DNA of 64,000 nucleotides from assembly GCA_002789675.1 (NCBI GenBank), contig PFTR01000108.1:35096-99095 (forward strand), read 5' to 3'. Source of the DNA: Alphaproteobacteria bacterium CG_4_9_14_3_um_filter_47_13 (GTDB lineage: Bacteria; Pseudomonadota; Alphaproteobacteria; Micavibrionales; Micavibrionaceae). Positions 57,664-64,000 of the stretch are shown here, piece by piece (the first letter of the stretch is position 1; every line of letters starts with the position of its first letter). A model generated the notes under the pieces. It was given only the letters and a program-made list of their open reading frames with translations, did not search any database and was not told the DNA's origin. Both the position numbers and the translations under genes were made by a program.

Positions 57664-58671
57664 TCAGGCTTCCATTTTAGCATTTGTATCAGGGCGCGGC
57701 ACGAGTTCGAGAATCTCCTCGCAAATATCATCTGTTGTGATTTTATGTTCGATCGCCCGTTCACCGCGAATCAGGCGGTGACGTAGAACAGCAGAGAGCA
57801 TGGTCTCGACATTTTCCAGCTCGACCTGTTTCTGGCCGTTCATCCAGGCATGACTACGGCACACACGGTCAAGGGCAAGGCTTGCCCGGGGGCTGGCACC
57901 AAACGCAATGAAACTTTTAAGTTCGTAAGTATAGCGCTGCGGATAGCGGGTCGCAAAAATTAAATCCACCATATATTTTTCTACATATTCCGGCACGGTA
58001 ATCTGGTCTATCTCGCGGCGTGCGGCAAAAATTGTTTCCTGTGTCGTAATTTTGCGCGTATCTTTATGAATATCGCCATCCTTGTTTTCCTGACTGACTT
58101 CTTTACGAATGAGACGGATAATATCTATTTCTGCTGCCTCATCAGGATAATCAACCGTGACATGCATCAAAAAACGATCCATCTGGGCTTCAGGCATAGG
58201 AAACGTTCCTTTCTGTCCCGCCGGATTCATTGTTGCCATAACCATAAACAAATCAGGGACTTTATGCGTTTTCCCATTCACCGTGACCTGTCTTTCCTCC
58301 ATCGCTTCCAGCAACGCATTCTGGGTTTTTGGCGGGGCGCGATTGACTTCATCGGCAAGAACAATATTATTGAAAATTGGCCCGGGAATAAATTGCGTCA
58401 TATTGCCGTCATTCCCTTCAAGAAGCTGTTCACGCCCTGTGATATCACCGGAAACCAGATCGGGTGTAAATTGTATCCGGCTGAAATTACCTTCTATATT
58501 TTTTGATAATGCTTTGATGGCACGTGTTTTTGCAAGGCCGGGGAGCGATTCAACCAGAAGATTCCCATTGGAAAGAATGCCAATGACAAGACGCTCTACA
58601 ATCTCTTCTTGCCCGATGATTTCCTGCGCGACACTTTGTTGTAGCTCGCCTATTTTCTGACGTATGTTCAT
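57664..58671 (-). CDS. MoxR family AAA+ ATPase
   Basis: NLLVESLPGLAKTRAIKALS, NIVLADEVNRAPPKTQNALLEAMEERQVTV, FMVMATMNPAGQKGTFPMPEAQMDRFLMH. Confidence 0.93.
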   Translation of the reverse strand: MNIRQKIGELQQSVAQEIIGQEEIVERLVIGILSNGNLLVESLPGLAKTRAIKALSKNIEGNFSRIQFTPDLVSGDITGREQLLEGNDGNMTQFIPGPIFNNIVLADEVNRAPPKTQNALLEAMEERQVTVNGKTHKVPDLFMVMATMNPAGQKGTFPMPEAQMDRFLMHVTVDYPDEAAEIDIIRLIRKEVSQENKDGDIHKDTRKITTQETIFAARREIDQITVPEYVEKYMVDLIFATRYPQRYTYELKSFIAFGASPRASLALDRVCRSHAWMNGQKQVELENVETMLSAVLRHRLIRGERAIEHKITTDDICEEILELVPRPDTNAKMEA

Positions 58672-58855
58672 AAATGTCCTTTAAATTTTTTGATCTTCAA
58701 TAAAAACCCTTTATTATAGTATATAACATTCGCGTCTTAACAAAGAGTTACAGTAACCCCCCTTCTTTATTTTACGTAATGTTTTTACAATGTCTTAAGA
58801 CTCTTTCCTTATTATAGGGAAGAGTTTTGTTGATGTACAAAAGGATATCCCTCAC

Positions 58856-59734
58856 ATGGTTAATAAATTTCTGGTGACAGATGATGCGCTGGAAGAACTT
58901 ATTTTTCAGTATTGCCGTGACTATACGACATTAGAGCGTAAGGGACGCTTTGACCGTATTTCCGGACGTGATCGTGAGCTTGACGAGACTATTCTGATTT
59001 TGCTTCAGAAAGGGCGCAAAAATGCCGTGTTACTGGCGCCTGCCGGTGTTGGTAAAACGGCTCTGGTCGTGGGGCTTGCCCAAAAAATTGTCGCGGGAGA
59101 TGTTCCCGAATATCTAAAAAATGCGCGGGTGCTTGAAATTGATTTATCAAGCATGGCATCGGGTACAAGTGGCCCTGCCGATTTTCAAAGCCGTTTTATT
59201 CCTTTGTGCCGTGGAATGGCCGAGCGTTATCATGCGCCGGAATATCCGAAATATATTATATTTATTGATGAAATACATATGATTATGCCAACCTGTGAGG
59301 GTTCAAGTTACCGTGGCTTATCCGAAGTGATGAAACCCTATCTGACAGTCGGGGATCTTCATGTTCTCGGAGCAACCACCCATGATGAATATAGAATCTA
59401 TGTGAAAGAAGATCCGGCGCTTGACCGGCGCTTTCAACAGGTTCCGCTCGAAGTTCCAACACCGGAAGAAACATATCATATCTTACAGCTTTTACGGAAT
59501 AGCTACGAAACGCATCATAAATTAAAAATTCCGGATGATGGCCTTCGCCTGATTATTAAATTGACAGAAGAATTTCTGCCACGCCGGAACCAGCCGGATA
59601 AATCCATTATTATTATGGATGGCGCCTGTGCCTGGCATGTGATGAAAAATGGAGTAGGCGGCGACCTTAGTCTTGATTCAATCCGGAAAATGGTTTCTAT
59701 CGAATGTAAAATCCATCCGGACGCTCTGGAGTAG
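58856..59734 (+). CDS. Stand-alone ClpA/ClpB-type AAA+ (D1-like) ATPase
   Basis: FDRISGRDRELDETILILLQKGRKNAVLLAPAGVGKTALVVGLAQKI, YIIFIDEIHMI, ATTHDEYRIYVKEDPALDRRFQQV; only one AAA domain, no Clp N-domain. Confidence 0.85.
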   Translation: MVNKFLVTDDALEELIFQYCRDYTTLERKGRFDRISGRDRELDETILILLQKGRKNAVLLAPAGVGKTALVVGLAQKIVAGDVPEYLKNARVLEIDLSSMASGTSGPADFQSRFIPLCRGMAERYHAPEYPKYIIFIDEIHMIMPTCEGSSYRGLSEVMKPYLTVGDLHVLGATTHDEYRIYVKEDPALDRRFQQVPLEVPTPEETYHILQLLRNSYETHHKLKIPDDGLRLIIKLTEEFLPRRNQPDKSIIIMDGACAWHVMKNGVGGDLSLDSIRKMVSIECKIHPDALE

Positions 59735-59753
59735 TAAAGCTAAAATCATCCTG

Positions 59754-61595
59754 TTACTGACAGGAGAGACATTCCTCATACTCGTTTTCCTGTGATATCG
59801 AATCTCCCAGCTCGGGCTCGCGATTGCTTTTGGAAGCGCTGGAAAGGCTGCGCTGCCAGCTTGCATGACTTTCGGCACGCTGGATAGATTTGGAGCGGCA
59901 GTAATAAAGGGACTTAATGCCTTTCTTCCATGCCTCCCAATGAACCTGATGCAGATCTTTTTTGTGCACATTGGCAGGAAGAAAAACATTGAGAGATTGC
60001 GCCTGACAAATAAAAGGGGTGCGGTCACTGGCATGTTCGATGAGCCAGCGTTGATCCATTTCAAAAGCCGTTTTGAATACGTCTTTTTCTTCCTGTGTCA
60101 GGAAATCCAGATACTGCACAGAACCTTCATTGGTAAAGATCGAAGACCAGACATCTTCGCTATTCATGCCTTTTTCTTCCAGAAGGGCTTCCAGATATTT
60201 ATTTTTAACCGGGAAAGATCCGGATAATGTTTTATGTGTATAGGCATTGGCGGCGTGGGGCTCAATTCCCGGCGATGAACCACCGCATATAATGGAAATG
60301 GACGCTGTCGGGGCAATCGCCATTTTATTGGAAAAACGCTCCATAATGCCGTAATCGGCAGCATCCGGACAGGCGCCGCGCTCTTCTGCCAGTGTTTTCG
60401 AGGCATCATCGGCCTGACGCTTGATATGCTGGAACATACGGCGATTCCAGACTTTTGCCATGACGGATTCCATGGGAATCATTTTACTTTGCAGGAAAGA
60501 GTGAAAACCCATCACGCCCATCCCGACACTGCGTTCGCGCATGGCCGAATATTTAGCGCGTTTCATGTTATCGGGCGCTTTATTGATAAAATCAGTCAGA
60601 ACATTATCAAGAAAACGCATCACATCTTCTATAAATGTTGGGTGATCCTGCCACTGTTCGAACTTTTCAAGATTAAGGGAAGACAGGCAGCATACCGCTG
60701 TACGGTCATTCCCCAGATGATCTTTTCCGGTGGGGAGTGTGATTTCCGAACATAAATTGGACATCTTGACATTAAGGCCAGCCATTTTGTGATGTTCCGG
60801 AATCCTGTCATTCACATGGTCGATATACACAATGTAAGGTTCTCCCGTCTCCATACGGGCTGTAAGAATGCGAATCCACAGATCACGGGCGCGGACACGG
60901 TCAACAATATGTTTGTCCTTGGGACTTTTAAGCGTCCATTCTTCATCATTTTCAACAGCTTCCATAAAGCGGTTTGTTATCAGAATCCCGTGATGAAGAT
61001 TTAATGCCTTGCGATTCGGATCCCCGCCTGTCGGGCGTCGTAATTCTATAAATTCTTCAATTTCAGGATGCCATATAGGCAGGTAAATAGCCGCAGATCC
61101 GCGCCGGAGCGATCCCTGAGAAATAGCCTGCGTCAGAGAATCCTGTACTTTAATAAAAGGTACAATTCCTGATGTTTTGCCATTACGTCCGACCTTTTCA
61201 CCAATAGAACGGACATTACCCCAATAAGAGCCTATGCCACCGCCCAGAGCGGCCAGCCAGACATTCTCGTTCCACAAACTGACAATATCGCCAAGACTGT
61301 CCCCCGATTCGTTGAGGAAACAGGAAATTGGCAAGCCACGATTTGTGCCGCCATTAGATAGAATAGGCGTTGCCGGCATAAACCATAAATTCGACATATA
61401 ATCATAAATGCGTTGCGCATGGGCGCTGTCATCACTGTAATACATGGCGCCACGCGCAAATAGGTCCTGAAATGATTCTTCCGGCAGGAGATAGCGATCC
61501 TGTAATGTGGCTTTCCCGAATTCTGTAAGATATGAATCGCGGGAGCGGTCAATATGGACACGGTTGCCTCTTTCCATTTGGGCGACATCAAACAT
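59754..61595 (-). CDS. nrdA: Class I ribonucleotide reductase alpha subunit
   Basis: PATPILSNGGTNRGLPISCFLN, NLCSEI, CCLSSLNLEKF, APTASISIICGGSSPGIEP, C-terminal ECLSCQ. Confidence 0.92.
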   Translation of the reverse strand: MFDVAQMERGNRVHIDRSRDSYLTEFGKATLQDRYLLPEESFQDLFARGAMYYSDDSAHAQRIYDYMSNLWFMPATPILSNGGTNRGLPISCFLNESGDSLGDIVSLWNENVWLAALGGGIGSYWGNVRSIGEKVGRNGKTSGIVPFIKVQDSLTQAISQGSLRRGSAAIYLPIWHPEIEEFIELRRPTGGDPNRKALNLHHGILITNRFMEAVENDEEWTLKSPKDKHIVDRVRARDLWIRILTARMETGEPYIVYIDHVNDRIPEHHKMAGLNVKMSNLCSEITLPTGKDHLGNDRTAVCCLSSLNLEKFEQWQDHPTFIEDVMRFLDNVLTDFINKAPDNMKRAKYSAMRERSVGMGVMGFHSFLQSKMIPMESVMAKVWNRRMFQHIKRQADDASKTLAEERGACPDAADYGIMERFSNKMAIAPTASISIICGGSSPGIEPHAANAYTHKTLSGSFPVKNKYLEALLEEKGMNSEDVWSSIFTNEGSVQYLDFLTQEEKDVFKTAFEMDQRWLIEHASDRTPFICQAQSLNVFLPANVHKKDLHQVHWEAWKKGIKSLYYCRSKSIQRAESHASWQRSLSSASKSNREPELGDSISQENEYEECLSCQ

Positions 61596-61622
61596 TTCGT
61601 ACTCCTTGCGAGTCAGTTATAA

Positions 61623-61667
61623 TTATACACAATCGTGACTGTATGAATGTGGATAGATTGTGGATAA
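61623..61667. promoter_or_regulatory. Cluster of three DnaA-box-like 9-mers upstream of nrdA
   Basis: TTATACACA (61623-61631, +), TGTGGATAG (61648-61656, one mismatch, -), TGTGGATAA (61659-61667, -). Confidence 0.62.
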
Positions 61668-62026
61668 ACACTATCCGTTGCGGTTTCGATTTAATAAACA
61701 TACTAGATATCGTGGGTGTGGTCAGCAGGACGTTATTCCTATTACGGCGGAAATTTATTCAGAAACAAATGATAAGTATCTGAAATTCAGGGGCAGATTT
61801 TATTTTATATACTAAATTACCCACTGGTTAAAAAGTAACAATAATTCAATATTATTGAAAATATTGTCTTCGGATGCCTCTTTCTTGGAATAAAGCTTCT
61901 GTATATAATGGATTAGTTGTGAATGATTTTTGAAAGGCAGGGTGACAGAGCGCTTTTCAAAGGATATTCTATCAAAGATATATTGGTTTTTATTGGCATT
62001 GAAATGCTGGAATAGGAATACAGGGG

Positions 62027-63094
62027 ATGAAACGCAGGTTCTCCGGAAACATTTTTCTATCGGTTTGTGTCGCAATGTTGTTGTGCTCCGGCGGCGCATC
62101 CGCACAAACGGCACTGGAAAAACTTAAAGCGGCTACACAGGATCCGGAGCGGGTGCGGCAGCCTTCGGCATTGCCTGCTGAAAGGGCGCAGCCGCCGCGT
62201 GCGCCCGGTCTTTCTCTTTCGTCTGATGCCGATACTAATATGATTGATCCTTTTGCTGTCAAAGACGCACCGGCTGAAAAATCCGCTCAGGAGATCGAAG
62301 CTCTCATCCGCGAAGAATCCATGAATGCAGCGCTAACAGGTCTTCTACCGATGGAACCGGACGAGATAAGAAAGCTGCTGGAGCGTTTTGACGATACGCA
62401 GCAGGCAGTAGAAATTCCGGTTTATCCTTATCCCGAACCAGAAATCATTGCGGAAACGGTTTCTCTGGATCCCGGTTCGGTTCCTCCCGTCATTAAAGTA
62501 GGGGCAGGCCACGTCACGACATTAACGCTTCTGGATATAACCGGTGCTCCGTGGCCTATTCAGGATCTTGCCTATGCCGGAAATTTCGAGGTCATAACTC
62601 CCGAGCCGGGCGGCCATGTGATTCGCATAACCGGGATGTCTGAATTTGGTTACGGCAATGTTTCGATCCGGCTTCTGGAACTAAAAACACCTGTTACATT
62701 TACGTTGAAAACATCACGTGATTCCGTCTATTACCGTTTTGATGCGAGAATACCGGAATATGGCCCCATGGCACAGGCGCCCCTGATAGATGGCGGCTTA
62801 ACCCTTGCCGCCGGCAATTCCATACTTGGCCAGATTCTGGATGGTGTCCCCCCTAAGGGTGCTGAAAAATTTAAAGTCGGGGGTGTCGATGGCCGTACAA
62901 CGGCTTATTTATATCAGGAAACAACATATGTACGGACACCATTGTCGCTTTTGTCTCCGGGCTGGTCGGGCTCTGTGTCCTCTGCTGATGGCATGAATGT
63001 TTATGCTGTCGTAAATGCTCCTGTATTATTGCTGTCTGATCATGGCCAGGTTGTGCATGCTCGTTTAAGTGAAGAGGATACGCTTGATGAATAA
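62027..63094 (+). CDS. dotH: Dot/Icm outer-membrane core protein DotH/IcmK
   Basis: Signal peptide; VPPVIKVGAGHVTTLTLLDITGAPWPIQDLAYAGNFEVITP...GNVSIRLLELKTPVTFTLKTSRDSVYYRFDARIPEYGP typical of IcmK/DotH. Confidence 0.87.
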   Translation: MKRRFSGNIFLSVCVAMLLCSGGASAQTALEKLKAATQDPERVRQPSALPAERAQPPRAPGLSLSSDADTNMIDPFAVKDAPAEKSAQEIEALIREESMNAALTGLLPMEPDEIRKLLERFDDTQQAVEIPVYPYPEPEIIAETVSLDPGSVPPVIKVGAGHVTTLTLLDITGAPWPIQDLAYAGNFEVITPEPGGHVIRITGMSEFGYGNVSIRLLELKTPVTFTLKTSRDSVYYRFDARIPEYGPMAQAPLIDGGLTLAAGNSILGQILDGVPPKGAEKFKVGGVDGRTTAYLYQETTYVRTPLSLLSPGWSGSVSSADGMNVYAVVNAPVLLLSDHGQVVHARLSEEDTLDE

Positions 63095-64000
63095 CAACGA
63101 GTTTAACGAGGATCCGGTTGATTTTGATGATTCTGCCGCCGAGGGAGGATTTGAAGACTTCGAGGGGGGGGGGGCAACGCTCGGCGATATGTGGCGCAAT
63201 AACCCGCTGGTCAAAATCGGCGTTATTGCCGGAGGCCTTATAACGGTGATTGGTGCTGTTATTCTTTTCGGTGGTTCTTCGGAACCTCCCCCCCCCCCGT
63301 CCCATGTTGCCAGCGGGGAACAGGTAAAAGAAGCGCCTGGAACGGGGCCTGTGCCCGATGCCTACAGACAGGCGATAGAAGAAGCAACAACCCAAAGAAC
63401 GGAAGAAGCAACACGGACAGGCGGTAGTGTCATGCCGACCCCCATAGACGCGCCGGTTAGCCGTCTGCAATTGCCAGAAGAGGGGCATGCGCTGGAAGAT
63501 CCTCTTGAGCGCTGGCGGCGTATTCAGGAAGAAAGACAAAAACAGATAGAGCAACAAAAAGTAGACTTAGCCGCCCCCTTAAATCCGAATGCTGATGCGA
63601 TTGAAGCGCTTGCAAATGTTATGGTCGGACAAATGGAAGGGATTCTCAATACAAAGAAACCATTGGCGCCCATTGTCAAGGATGTAACAGAGTCAAATTT
63701 TCTGGAAGAAAAGCGGGAAGCGGAAGCGCAGAAAAAAGCAGAACAAATTGCTGATGCTTCTGTGAACAGAGAAGACAGCATTGTAAATATTCTCATTCCG
63801 GCGGGAACTATTGAATATGCCCAAATGATTTTGGAAGCCAATTCAGATATAAAAGACGGGCCGGTTCTGGCTCATCTGGTAAGCGGACCTCTGGCTGGTT
63901 CAAAATTATTGGGGAGCTTTGATGTCGAGGAGGAATATCTTGTTCTGAATTTTCAACTTATTGTTATTGACGGGATTGGCCATTCTATAACGGCTATTGC
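63087..64000 (+). CDS. dotG: Dot/Icm core protein DotG/IcmE, 3' truncated by window edge
   Basis: Translated by hand, open from ATG 63087 to the edge; TM NNPLVKIGVIAGGLITVIGAVILFGGSS and VirB10-like NILIPAGTIEYAQMILEANSDIKDGPVLAHLVSGPLAGSKLLGSF; overlaps dotH by 8 nt. Confidence 0.85.
   Translation, partial: MNNNEFNEDPVDFDDSAAEGGFEDFEGGGATLGDMWRNNPLVKIGVIAGGLITVIGAVILFGGSSEPPPPPSHVASGEQVKEAPGTGPVPDAYRQAIEEATTQRTEEATRTGGSVMPTPIDAPVSRLQLPEEGHALEDPLERWRRIQEERQKQIEQQKVDLAAPLNPNADAIEALANVMVGQMEGILNTKKPLAPIVKDVTESNFLEEKREAEAQKKAEQIADASVNREDSIVNILIPAGTIEYAQMILEANSDIKDGPVLAHLVSGPLAGSKLLGSFDVEEEYLVLNFQLIVIDGIGHSITAI
63164..63174 (+). repeat. Poly-G tract (11 nt) inside dotG
   Basis: Counted directly: 'cga' followed by 11 consecutive g. 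Confidence 0.9.
63288..63298 (+). repeat. Poly-C tract (11 nt) inside dotG
   Basis: Counted directly: 'cct' followed by 11 consecutive c, then gtccc. Confidence 0.9.

Noticed and set aside
61812-62114. Minus-strand 100-aa ORF upstream of dotH
   Set aside because: Overlaps the dotH start; no RBS or recognisable homology; probably spurious.
62871-63557. 228-aa minus-strand ORF across the dotH/dotG junction
   Set aside because: Antisense to dotH and dotG, whose translations carry recognisable family motifs; it is open mainly because the tracts and codon bias permit it.
1-64000. CRISPR arrays, tRNA/rRNA genes, IS elements, prophage
   Set aside because: No regularly spaced repeats, cloverleaf-like intergenic sequence, transposase/integrase motifs or phage structural motifs were found by reading; tRNAscan-SE, Infernal and ISfinder would be needed to exclude them formally.

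Overview
This looks like a chromosomal window from an alphaproteobacterium with moderate GC; no rRNA, tRNA, CRISPR array or IS element was recognised. Most of it is housekeeping genes: an MlaF-like ABC ATPase (cut by the left edge), dprA, topA, icd, rsh, purD, secB, fxsA, a Tim44-like gene, leuA, putA, cysS, folE, ribA, asnB, lon, moxR and nrdA. Three accessory themes stand out. (1) A dispersed Dot/Icm-type (type IVB) secretion system: dotI/icmL at 8 kb, a dotD-dotC-dotB operon at 20-22.5 kb, and dotH-dotG at 62-64 kb, with dotG cut by the right edge. (2) Directly divergent from dotI, an operon-like array of five tandem paralogous exported proteins (8956-15987). They share an MMMTEQ motif, an AHKDYxPxxxMC motif, a conserved Cys framework and a PSYYAQMExLTKR...LYDKPAN C-terminal signature, and I cannot assign them to any family I know. 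(3) A PEP-CTERM/VPLPA-CTERM-type exopolysaccharide locus (BY-kinase, Wzz-like, outer-membrane barrel, Wza-like, VPLPA-CTERM protein, PrsT-like TPR lipoprotein). The strongest regulatory observations are two 11-bp homopolymer tracts (G11 and C11) in frame in the 5' end of dotG, where a 1-nt slip in either tract truncates the protein (candidate phase-variable T4SS core gene); a good sigma-54 -24/-12 site before flgK; three DnaA-box-like sites just upstream of nrdA; and a perfect 20-bp palindrome containing TATAAT between dotI and the paralogue array.
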